Assembly (NCBI GenBank): GCA_021794335.1
Contig: JAJYQZ010000072.1
Coordinates: 1 to 13,451, forward strand
Origin: a bacterium
GTDB lineage: Bacteria; SZUA-79; Acidulodesulfobacterales; Acidulodesulfobacteraceae
Reading direction: 5' to 3'
DNA: 13,451 nt
The position numbers were made by a program, and so were the translations under genes. The notes below the pieces were generated by a model. It was given only the letters and a program-made list of their open reading frames with translations, had not been told where the DNA came from and made no database searches. Positions 1 to 5,731 of the stretch are shown here, piece after piece (positions within the stretch are counted from its first letter, which is position 1; each line of letters opens with the position of its first letter).

Positions 1-157
1 ATTTACCTTAGGATATAGACCTGCTATGAAGATATTTAAAAATATTCAGTTTAGACTTGAATTTGAAAATCAAATTGCAAACCGCAGGGTTTACGGAAAC
101 GGTAACAGCACTCAAAATACCGTAAACTCTATGGTTGTTTATACTTTCAAAAATTAA
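1..157 (+). CDS. 3' end of a probable outer-membrane beta-barrel protein (partial)
   Basis: An open frame enters from the left edge (first full codon at position 2) and stops at TAA 155-157, giving 51 residues. The peptide alternates polar and hydrophobic residues and ends with TVNSMVVYTFKN, an amphipathic strand with aromatic residues close to the C-terminus, as in the closing strand of outer-membrane beta-barrel proteins. The preceding part (FKNIQFRLEFENQIANRR) also reads like a beta strand plus turn. No specific family can be named from so short a piece, and the start lies outside the window. It could also be the tail of another beta-rich exported protein. Confidence 0.5.
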   Translation, partial: FTLGYRPAMKIFKNIQFRLEFENQIANRRVYGNGNSTQNTVNSMVVYTFKN

Positions 158-204
158 ATCCGAATTTGCAATTTCATGATTGGTAATAATATTACTTCCA
201 ATAT

Positions 205-281
205 TTACATTAGTTTCTCAAATCCCGTTTTTAATGCTTCTTTTTCGTAATAAGGAACAAGCCACGGAGGAAAGTTAGCTT
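205..281 (-). pseudogene. possible gene remnant beside MITE copy A
   Basis: On the minus strand an open frame leads out of the left end of MITE copy A and stops at TAA (205-207). The part outside the repeat reads ANFPPWLVPYYEKEALKTGF then EKLM, which looks like genuine protein. There is no start codon in the unique part, so if real it is the 3' end of a gene cut by the repeat. Family unknown; a chance open frame is quite possible. Confidence 0.25.
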
Positions 282-466
282 TTAATTTTGCAATAGAAAA
301 TATTTAGATGTTTCTTTTATATGTAAATACTGGATTCCCGCTTTCGCGGGAATGACACCCGTTGGGTGAAAAGATAAAATATAGCAAAGTCATTCCTGCG
401 AAAGCAGGAATCCAGAGCTTTTAAGGTTTTGAAGTATATTCTACATTTTCTATCGGCAATTTTGGG
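282..466. repeat. MITE-like dispersed element, copy A
   Basis: The element is 185 bp and shares ends with two other copies (2607-2901 and 4157-4340). The right end is TTTCTATCGGCAATTTTGGG (447-466), identical in all three. The left end contains TTTTGCAATAGAAA (286-299), an imperfect inverted copy of the right end. Inside lie two small hairpins, ATTCCCGC-TTTC-GCGGGAAT and ATTCCTGC-GAAA-GCAGGAAT, each with a perfect 8-bp stem; the two arms also complement each other over about 26 bp with two mismatches (330-355 and 390-415). A short CACCC-GTT-GGGTG hairpin sits between them. There is no coding capacity. No target-site duplication is obvious, so mobility is inferred from the terminal inverted repeats and copy number. 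Confidence 0.65.
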
Positions 467-592
467 AACCGCTACATGGGCTGCCGCGCTATGGTTGACC
501 CCGTTTCTTCCATGAGACCGTCCGAAAGGGCTAGGTGGTTTAAGGGAATAAAATATCTCCGCGAGGTTATCGCGGAGATGAAGAAGCGCTAA
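425..592 (+). pseudogene. possible gene remnant, 3' end only
   Basis: An open frame runs from after TAA 422-424, through the right end of MITE copy A, to TAA 590-592. Beyond the repeat it reads MGCRAMVDPVSSMRPSERAR then WFKGIKYLREVIAEMKKR, which looks protein-like, and this stretch is richer in G+C than its surroundings. The first ATG after the repeat is at 476 and has no convincing ribosome binding site. It may be the 3' end of a gene truncated by the repeat, or a small 38-residue gene. It overlaps a hairpin that could terminate the convergent lipoprotein gene. No family recognised. Confidence 0.3.
556..578 (-). terminator. terminator-like hairpin after the lipoprotein gene
   Basis: TCTCCGCG (556-563) and CGCGGAGA (571-578) form a perfect 8-bp GC-rich stem with a 7-nt loop, 20 bp beyond the lipoprotein stop codon. 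Read on the minus strand it is followed by TATTTTATTCC, a modest U-rich tract. This fits a rho-independent terminator for the lipoprotein gene. Confidence 0.45.
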
Positions 593-598
593 TTCATG

Positions 599-1036
599 TT
601 AGTACATCGGAATTACCGCCGGAACGCCAACTGCTCCAACGCCGCTGTTTCCGTTGCCTATACCCCTGCTTACCAGCTTTTCATTTTTAAAGATGAATGT
701 CGCGCATTTGGTGTTTGTTCCTTCGTTGCTGAACGTGCCGTATAAGAACGTTCCGCCCGTGCCTCTCGACCAGCAATAATACCATACCCTTTCAAATCCT
801 TTGCCATTCTTAATTTTAACCTGCTTTGACGGATCGCCGAACTTTGTAAGCACGTCGTTTTCCGAAGAGCCTAAAGGCATGTCGTTTAATTGGCTCTTAG
901 AGACGGAACTGCCCGACGAAGCGCCGTTAACGGTAAACAGTCCGCAGCCCGCAAGGGCGATGCTCATCACGAATAAAATCGTTAAAGCAAGAACCGGTGT
1001 TAATTTTTTAATCCGTAATTTAGTTTTTGTCCGCAT
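599..1036 (-). CDS. small lipoprotein with SmpA/OmlA (BamE)-like domain
   Basis: The 145-residue protein starts with a lysine/arginine-rich stretch, a hydrophobic helix (about 12-29) and the lipobox L28-A29-G30-C31, so it should be processed by signal peptidase II at Cys31 and anchored by lipid. A Ser/Gly-rich linker follows, then about residues 49-90 with the pattern PLGSSENDVLTKFGDPSKQV...ERVWYYC, which resembles the SmpA/OmlA fold (helix followed by 'fGxP' and a strand). The C-terminus is glycine/valine-rich. The ATG has an excellent AGGAGG about 6 nt upstream on the minus strand, which fixes the start. The Gly after +1 Cys does not favour inner-membrane retention, so outer-membrane location is plausible. 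It has no evident link to the CRISPR genes and is probably host chromosomal context. Its exact role is unknown. Confidence 0.75.
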   Translation of the reverse strand: MRTKTKLRIKKLTPVLALTILFVMSIALAGCGLFTVNGASSGSSVSKSQLNDMPLGSSENDVLTKFGDPSKQVKIKNGKGFERVWYYCWSRGTGGTFLYGTFSNEGTNTKCATFIFKNEKLVSRGIGNGNSGVGAVGVPAVIPMY

Positions 1037-1115
1037 TTTAATCCTCCTAAACTTTTATTAAAGTTAGTTAAATTTATTACTTGATTATTATGCTGGAGAA
1101 TTAAGCGCAATGCCA

Positions 1116-1146
1116 TTAAAACAATATTTCGGAAATATTGTTTTAA
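1116..1146. repeat. perfect 31-nt palindrome, copy 1
   Basis: TTAAAACAATATTTC, one G, then GAAATATTGTTTTAA form a perfect inverted repeat with 15-bp arms. The same core recurs at 2570-2602 and, as one half only, at 4091-4111. It lies about 90 bp after the stop of the NE0113-family gene. The AT-rich stem with terminal T runs could act as a bidirectional terminator, but recurrence with the same sequence suggests a dispersed element. Confidence 0.7.
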
Positions 1147-1234
1147 TTGGTTTAATTTCGGGAATCAAAAGTGAGAGAATGCGTGGCGACAAGGATACGC
1201 GTGCGTTGGATGCCTAATCTTGGCGCTGTATCTG

Positions 1235-2437
1235 TTATATATCGGGGCTTATAAATATTTTTCTCTTTTCTATTTTTATTCCGTGCCTCGTGTTGCCGTA
1301 ATTTTTATTCGCCGTAGATATTATGCATAAGGAGGCGACCGTTTCATCCTTTACCGTATCGTGTATGATTTTTTTAATCTTGCTTATGGATTGTCGCATA
1401 ACCTCCATGCCTATGCCGTCTTTGTAATTTTGCAGGAGGATATCTACCTTAGCGGGCGATATAACCCTGTAAATTTTGGCCATCTCTTCAAGCGCGGGTT
1501 TAGTGGTTAAATCGAGCAGAGAAGGGAAACATTCGATGCAGTCCTTGCAATATTCCCTTTGCGGATATTTACAATTATTCAATTTAAATTTTAAATATGT
1601 CGTATAAACCATGAGCTGGATGGGCGTAAGTTCGATAGCGATGTAATTGTCTATGGATATCTGCCTGTTCCTTAAGTTTATCTTGAGCGAAGGCTGGGTT
1701 ATCGACGTGTCTATTTCTTTTTGTCCATATTCCAGCGCGGTTTTAAAATCGCTTATATCCATCTTTATTTTATTCCGTAGTCTAATCATAGGCAGGTCTA
1801 TAAGCATAATTTCGGCATCGTCGGTATTCAATGTGTTTTCCCCCGATATTATTTGTTTATTTTTAACGGGCTTGTAATAAAAATCCTTATTGGACTTAAA
1901 TTGTTCCGAAACAAGTATATGATAGGTTTTGTCCCACGGCCTAGAGTAAAGCTCCATTGCAAGGCCCATATAAAAAGACATTGTTTTTCTTCCCCCGGAT
2001 AAAAAGGCGTGGATGCGGTTAGAAGCGGTTCCGGTTTTTTCTTTTATTAAAGATACTATGGAGTTTGCCATAATCTGGTTGTCGGAAGACGTCTTGATGT
2101 CGTCCAGTTCTACGCCGTTATCATATTTGGGCACTATAAAAGAATTATTTTTAACGGTAAACTTAACGCCCATATCCTTTGACATTGCCGCAAGTTTGTT
2201 TTCATCTATAAGGAACTTTTTAAGCATGTTTCTGCCGACGCTTGTAGTTATAATAAATATTTCATCGTATATAACGGCGGGGCGGGTTTTATAAAGCGCG
2301 TAAATTGCCTCGGTAACAAGCTGCGGCGTCGTGCCAAGCGCAAGTATTAATATTTCGTTGTATATTTTAGGCTGGTTCATGTCTAAGCCGGCTTTGCTGC
2401 GCGCAGCGGCGGTAGATAGGGTTTCGGTATTATTCAT
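1235..2437 (-). CDS. CARF-domain protein, Cas_NE0113 family (Csm6/ring-nuclease-like)
   Basis: The N-terminal half is a CARF domain: strand 1 and the ligand loop are ILILALGTTPQLVTEAIYAL (about 29-48), and the second conserved loop is SGGRKTMSFYMG (147-158). This pattern is typical of the Cas_NE0113 (TIGR02584/PF09623) family, whose members are often labelled Csm6 or CRISPR-associated ring nucleases. No HEPN R-x4-6-H motif stands out. From about 230 to 400 a helical region follows that ends in a winged-helix-like pattern (MRQSISKIKKII, then YGNTRHGIKI). A cysteine cluster, C289, C297, C300 and C303, could bind zinc. The CARF domain should bind cOA; whether the protein degrades it, signals, or regulates transcription is not clear. 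The ATG at 2437 has only a weak ribosome binding site, and Met20 (2380), just before the CARF strand, is an alternative start. It is transcribed away from the csm operon. Confidence 0.8.
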   Translation of the reverse strand: MNNTETLSTAAARSKAGLDMNQPKIYNEILILALGTTPQLVTEAIYALYKTRPAVIYDEIFIITTSVGRNMLKKFLIDENKLAAMSKDMGVKFTVKNNSFIVPKYDNGVELDDIKTSSDNQIMANSIVSLIKEKTGTASNRIHAFLSGGRKTMSFYMGLAMELYSRPWDKTYHILVSEQFKSNKDFYYKPVKNKQIISGENTLNTDDAEIMLIDLPMIRLRNKIKMDISDFKTALEYGQKEIDTSITQPSLKINLRNRQISIDNYIAIELTPIQLMVYTTYLKFKLNNCKYPQREYCKDCIECFPSLLDLTTKPALEEMAKIYRVISPAKVDILLQNYKDGIGMEVMRQSISKIKKIIHDTVKDETVASLCIISTANKNYGNTRHGIKIEKRKIFISPDI

Positions 2438-2569
2438 TTTTTAATTTTTCCGGTTTAATTAAATAAAAATTAAATTTTCATACTTTATACCGTTAAATCG
2501 ACATTTTATGTAACTATATAAATAACATATTTTGAATATTTATTATGTAGAATAATTTTGTATAATGCC

Positions 2570-2602
2570 ATAAAAACAATATTTCTGAAATATTGTTTTT
2601 AT
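2570..2602. repeat. perfect 33-nt palindrome, copy 2
   Basis: ATAAAAACAATATTTC, one T, then GAAATATTGTTTTTAT form a perfect inverted repeat with 16-bp arms. It is the same family as 1116-1146. It ends 4 bp before MITE copy B and lies upstream of the NE0113-family gene, so this gene has one palindrome on each side. Confidence 0.7.
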
Positions 2603-2650
2603 AACCTTAATTTTGCAATAGAAATTATATAACTTTTGGATTCCCGCTTT

Positions 2651-2752
2651 CGCGGGAATGACAGTGCTTCGCGGGAATGACAGTGCTTCGCGGGAATGAC
2701 AGTGCTTCGCGGGAATGACAGTGCTTCGCGGGAATGACAGTGCTTCGCGGGA
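2651..2752. repeat. 19-bp tandem repeat, five full copies plus a partial
   Basis: The unit CGCGGGAATGACAGTGCTT begins at 2651, 2670, 2689, 2708 and 2727 with no sequence variation, and a sixth start at 2746 breaks off as CGCGGGAATCCAG. The unit contains the right arm of the MITE's GCGGGAAT hairpin. Perfect identity indicates recent expansion by slippage. There are no spacers, so it is not a CRISPR array. Confidence 0.9.
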
Positions 2753-2778
2753 ATCCAGTCTTTTAACCCAAATGTTGT

Positions 2779-2848
2779 CATTCCAGCATATTCTTTGCCT
2801 GCGTTTATCAATGCATGCCATTGATGCAGGCAAAGGATGGCTGGAATC
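2779..2848. repeat. large imperfect inverted repeat inside MITE copy B
   Basis: CATTCCAGC with CTTTGCCTGC on the left pairs with GCAGGCAAAG and GCTGGAATC on the right, around a loop of about 22 nt that itself contains ATGCAT. This gives a long stem with a small internal mismatch. It has no equivalent in copies A and C. Confidence 0.6.
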
Positions 2849-2937
2849 CAGTATTAGTATACTTTGAATCAGTTTTAAGAGTTTCTATCGGCAATTTTGG
2901 GCAAACGCGTTACGTTGTAGCTATTAATTTTTTATTG

Positions 2938-3978
2938 TCATGAGAGTTCCGGTTCGGTTTCCATCTTGGCGTCTATTTCTTTCATATCCGGCAGTCTGTT
3001 TGTGTTAACGTAAACAATTTTTGTTTTAAATTTCAGCGTTGCGATGGCGCCGGCGACGCTTATAGGTTTTTGGCCTCCCGTAATATCGATGGCGATTCTG
3101 TGCTCCTCTATCTCATCGCCTTCTTCTTTAGAAATTTTTACTATTTTATGAATTATTTTATTAAAACTTTCATAGACCTGGCGGAAATCGTCAAAATCTA
3201 ATCCAATTTGCTTTACGATATCGCCGGTTAATAACTCGTCTATACTTTCGGCTTCGGCAGGGTCTATTTTAATATGTGTGTTGTTTTCTATGTCGTAAAC
3301 GTAAATATCGAATTTATTTTTAAAAAAGAAGAGTAATATTTTTATAAGATGCTTTAGCTGCCCTGCGGAGCCATCTATTGTTTTTTCTGTGTTATCGTAA
3401 TGTATATTTTTAGAACCTATAAGCCATAATTGTTTTAATCCCCTCCCGCCTTTGTCATGCTTGATATTTCTAATAATGGATGTTAAGGGCATTTGCCAGT
3501 TGGAGAAAATTTCTTTTGCATAAGGCGGACCAGAATTATCTAATAGCAATTCTTCTAAACGCTTAAACGGCGAATGTTCAGAGGTATATTCGAACGGGAA
3601 TTCTTTCCCCGTCCCGTTTGTAATTTTGAGCGTTTTAGCCGGGTTAGAGGGTGTTATAATATCCGCTCTGAGTTGATTAACGGATAATGGCATTATTAAG
3701 GCCTCGAAGGTTCTTTCCTGTAAACCTAAGTCTCTTTCGACAGGGATAGCGATAGAAGAAAAATTTTTTCTTTCATAATTAGTCCAATACAGGGAGCCGA
3801 GTAGCAGTATTATGGCTATAAATGTTCTGACGACTAACCATAAATTAAATTCCAGTTTAAGTAAGTCGTTTATATAGATAGACAACATTCCTATAAAGAT
3901 AAGAGAAGCGGATATAGCAACGGCTAACCTGAGCCAGTTACAGTCATATTTTTTGAATTTTTTAATTATATGTTTCAC
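2938..3978 (-). CDS. two-helix membrane protein with C-terminal CARF/SAVED-like domain
   Basis: The 346-residue protein has two hydrophobic helices at about 15-37 and 46-66, with a short linker and basic N-terminus (KKFKK), and no lipobox. The remainder is soluble: a possible first strand ALIMPLS (93-99), then LWLIGSKN (184-191), and the nucleotide-sensor loop DITGGQKPISVAG (298-310) followed by a strand KIVYVNTN (320-327). That loop, a strand ending in D then T/S-G-G-x-K-x-x-S, is the hallmark of CARF (and similar in SAVED) domains. The known analogues are Cam1 (one helix plus CARF) and 2TM-SAVED CBASS effectors; this protein is larger than Cam1. A membrane effector or sensor of cOA is inferred. 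The start is GTG at 3976-3978: an in-frame TAA lies just upstream and no ATG is available before residue 31. A good promoter lies 31-59 bp upstream. Confidence 0.7.
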   Translation of the reverse strand: MKHIIKKFKKYDCNWLRLAVAISASLIFIGMLSIYINDLLKLEFNLWLVVRTFIAIILLLGSLYWTNYERKNFSSIAIPVERDLGLQERTFEALIMPLSVNQLRADIITPSNPAKTLKITNGTGKEFPFEYTSEHSPFKRLEELLLDNSGPPYAKEIFSNWQMPLTSIIRNIKHDKGGRGLKQLWLIGSKNIHYDNTEKTIDGSAGQLKHLIKILLFFFKNKFDIYVYDIENNTHIKIDPAEAESIDELLTGDIVKQIGLDFDDFRQVYESFNKIIHKIVKISKEEGDEIEEHRIAIDITGGQKPISVAGAIATLKFKTKIVYVNTNRLPDMKEIDAKMETEPELS

Positions 3979-4008
3979 AATATTATCTTTATTTTACTAT
4001 TAAAGCCA

Positions 4009-4037
4009 ATTATATTTAATTTAAATTCTTTTTGCAA
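4009..4037 (-). promoter_or_regulatory. promoter of the membrane CARF gene
   Basis: On the minus strand TTGCAA (4032-4037) is followed after exactly 17 bp by a perfect TATAAT (4009-4014). Transcription would start near 4002 and give a leader of about 25 nt before the GTG at 3978. It faces away from the csm operon. Confidence 0.6.
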
Positions 4038-4090
4038 ACATAAATCTTTAATTGAGCGATTATTATTAAAGAATATGGAAATTTGCGATG

Positions 4091-4111
4091 TTTCTGAAAT
4101 ATTGTTTTTAT
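4091..4111. repeat. half copy of the palindromic repeat, copy 3
   Basis: Twenty-one bases are identical to 2582-2602 (core GAAATATTGTTTTTAT), but the left arm of the palindrome is missing. It lies in the divergent intergenic region, about 45 bp left of MITE copy C, echoing the palindrome-MITE order seen at copy B. Confidence 0.6.
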
Positions 4112-4156
4112 TTACAAAAGTTAAAAAAGTTGAAATAATAAATTAAAATACATACT

Positions 4157-4340
4157 ATAATTTGCCGATAGAAATCTCTCAAATGGCTTTAAAGTTATAT
4201 GAACACTGGATGAGCTTCGCTGTACTTCGTTTCCTGCTTCCTTCGGAATGACACCCGTTGGGTGAAAACTTAAAAACCTGCAAAGTCATTCCTGCGAAAG
4301 CAGGAATCCAGAATTATAATTTTCTATCGGCAATTTTGGG
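4157..4340. repeat. MITE-like dispersed element, copy C
   Basis: The element is 184 bp, nearly the same size as copy A. The left end ATAATTTGCCGATAGAAA (4157-4174) and right end TTTCTATCGGCAATTTTGGG (4321-4340) have a perfect 12-bp inverted core, TGCCGATAGAAA/TTTCTATCGGCA. The interior from GGAATGACACCCGTTGGGTG to GCAGGAATCCAG closely follows copy A, while the left hairpin has decayed. It ends 13 bp before the -35 box of the csm operon promoter. Confidence 0.65.
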
Positions 4341-4352
4341 GCATAAATGATT

Positions 4353-4383
4353 ATTGACATATTAGAGTCAATGTGATTTTATA
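4353..4383 (+). promoter_or_regulatory. candidate promoter of the csm operon with overlapping inverted repeat
   Basis: TTGACA (4354-4359) is a perfect -35 box, and TTTATA (4378-4383) is a fair -10 box at 18 bp spacing. ATTGAC (4353-4358) and GTCAAT (4367-4372) form an inverted repeat with an 8-bp centre that overlaps the -35 box and could be an operator. This is the only convincing promoter seen before the first gene of the operon. The box assignment is inference from consensus. Confidence 0.5.
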
Positions 4384-4434
4384 GAAAGTAAATTATTAAA
4401 AAATAATCAAACCGAAAAATACCGGCATTAAAAA

Positions 4435-4764
4435 ATGGAGCTGGATTTAAGTTTAGAAAATAAGGAGATTTACGCCGGAGTTAAAATTGAAAGCTACGGC
4501 GGCAGGAAATCGTTTGAGTTGAATCAGGACAATCTTAATTTAATCGGCGAAAATATAGCGGAGTATATTAGAAAGGCGAAGGCCGGAGCCAAGGTAAGCG
4601 GCGGCGGTAACGATAAAAACGCTGCCTGTTTCGCAGGTGTAGTAATACTGACGGGAGCTACGGCGATACCGGTTTATTTAACGGCGTTTCACGCCGTCGT
4701 GCATAATTTTCACGAGGTAAGGTATAGGAACGAGATGTATGAGGTAACTGTAGCGAAACATTGA
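4435..4764 (+). CDS. small Csx3-like protein, possible cOA ring nuclease
   Basis: The 109-residue C-terminal pattern, GVVILTGATAIPVYLTAFHA followed by VVHNFHEVRY and ending EVTVAKH, follows Csx3 (Crn3), in which a GVVISGRGP-type strand leads to a His-x-x-His helix and an 'AVYDPRLG...VVV..H' ending. H90 and H93 match the His-x-x-His pair; H93 would correspond to the reported catalytic His60 of Archaeoglobus Csx3. The DPR signature is not conserved: RNEM occupies that place, so Asp69 and Arg71 equivalents appear lost. Csx3 degrades cA4 and switches type III signalling off. This protein may be a divergent enzyme or only a binder. It is the first gene of the operon, 19 bp before cas6. The start is the first ATG after an in-frame TAA at 4429-4431; there is no clear ribosome binding site. 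Confidence 0.5.
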   Translation: MELDLSLENKEIYAGVKIESYGGRKSFELNQDNLNLIGENIAEYIRKAKAGAKVSGGGNDKNAACFAGVVILTGATAIPVYLTAFHAVVHNFHEVRYRNEMYEVTVAKH

Positions 4765-4783
4765 GGTACGTTTAGGGGCATAT

Positions 4784-5731
4784 ATGTTTCAATATAATAA
4801 ATATACATTCTGTTTGAAGTTTGAAAAAGAAATTGCTTTCAGGTCTCCCGCATCGTTCATTTTCCGCAATAATATAGGGTTTCAACTTAAAAAGCTGACC
4901 TGCATCCTCAGAAGCTCCCGGTGCGGCTCGTGTATTTTAGATAAAACCTGCATTTATTCCTCGGTATTTGAAACCCCCATAGACAAGAATAACGGAATTA
5001 TAAAAGGCAGGGACAGGGCTTCCCATCCGTATTTAGTATATTCCGATGCTCCTACCGGCTTGAAGACGGAACGTATTAATATAGATATTGTTTTAATCGG
5101 TACTGCCGTTAATTATTTTCCCTATATTCTTCTTACGATGATTAATATCGGCAAATCCGGTATATTAACCGGCAGAATTCATTTCAGTATTGAAAATGTT
5201 TCCTGTCAAGGGGAATCGGTGCTTGCCAAAGAAAACGATTACTGTAAAAATGTTAGTCCGCTAATTTGGGATTGGGACGGGAGCGCTTTGGCGGAAAATA
5301 AAAACGAAAGGATAAAAGAGGTCGAGTTAGCTTTTTTATCGCCGCTAAGGATAAAGCATAACGGCAAGTTAGTTTCTAATATAACTTATAAAGATATTCT
5401 TTACGGCGCGGTTCGGAGGGTCGATATACTAGATAATCTTTTCGGGAACGGAAGTTTCCCAAGCAGCGGTGTAACAGCAGATTCGCTTGGTTTTATAGAA
5501 AGCGCCTCAAACGGCAAGGAATTCTTAAGCCGGTTAAAATGGACTGATTATTCGAGATATTCCGCAAGGCAGAAGCAAAGCATGCAAATGGGTGGTCTTA
5601 TGGGAAAAGCCGTCGTAAAAGGGGCTTTTTCAAGCTGGGAATTGGCGCTTTTAGAAGCGGCCGGACTATTTCATATAGGGAAAAACACAAGTTTCGGATT
5701 GGGAAAAGTGGAGGTGCGCGCAAATGGGTAA
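4784..5731 (+). CDS. cas6: Cas6 pre-crRNA processing endoribonuclease
   Basis: The 315-residue protein fits the Cas6 branch with a C-terminal PF10040 RAMP domain. Visible marks are an N-terminal cysteine group (CGSCILDKTC, about 47-56) typical of this subgroup, a mid-protein RAMP strand (VELAFLSPLRIKHNGKLV), and the closing glycine-rich loop IGKNTSFGLGKVEV (about 297-310) that binds the repeat RNA. Cas6 cuts pre-crRNA within repeats to release crRNAs, which Csm complexes then trim. The start has AGGGG 5 nt upstream. The gene follows the Csx3-like gene by 19 bp and overlaps the CARF nuclease gene by 8 bp, so the three are probably translated from one message. The catalytic residues cannot be assigned with certainty by eye in this divergent family. 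Confidence 0.85.
   Translation: MFQYNKYTFCLKFEKEIAFRSPASFIFRNNIGFQLKKLTCILRSSRCGSCILDKTCIYSSVFETPIDKNNGIIKGRDRASHPYLVYSDAPTGLKTERINIDIVLIGTAVNYFPYILLTMINIGKSGILTGRIHFSIENVSCQGESVLAKENDYCKNVSPLIWDWDGSALAENKNERIKEVELAFLSPLRIKHNGKLVSNITYKDILYGAVRRVDILDNLFGNGSFPSSGVTADSLGFIESASNGKEFLSRLKWTDYSRYSARQKQSMQMGGLMGKAVVKGAFSSWELALLEAAGLFHIGKNTSFGLGKVEVRANG

Larger units (their letters stand above)
2607..2901. repeat. MITE-like dispersed element, copy B (expanded)
   Basis: The left end (2607-2624) matches copy A over 18 nt, TTAATTTTGCAATAGAAA. The right end (2882-2901) is the shared TTTCTATCGGCAATTTTGGG. At 295 bp it is about 110 bp longer than copies A and C because of an internal 19-bp tandem array and a separate large hairpin. 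It fills most of the space between the two minus-strand CARF genes. Open frames across it are translations of the tandem array, not genes. Confidence 0.65.

Noticed and set aside
801..1061. Plus-strand open frame of 86 codons opposite the lipoprotein gene
   Set aside because: The minus-strand frame has a lipobox, a good ribosome binding site and a domain pattern; the plus frame has none.
1147..1234. Possible structured RNA or remnant between the palindrome and the NE0113-family gene
   Set aside because: A weak GCGT/ACGC hairpin at about 1181-1200 is all that is visible; there is no promoter, terminator or conserved pattern.
2651..2752. CRISPR array
   Set aside because: The 19-bp units are directly adjacent with no spacers, and the unit is derived from the MITE hairpin.
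2543..2833. Open frames of 70-96 codons on the minus strand across MITE copy B
   Set aside because: They are translations of the 19-bp tandem array and hairpins, giving repeated peptides such as SFPRSTVIPAKHCH; there is no ribosome binding site and no family signal.
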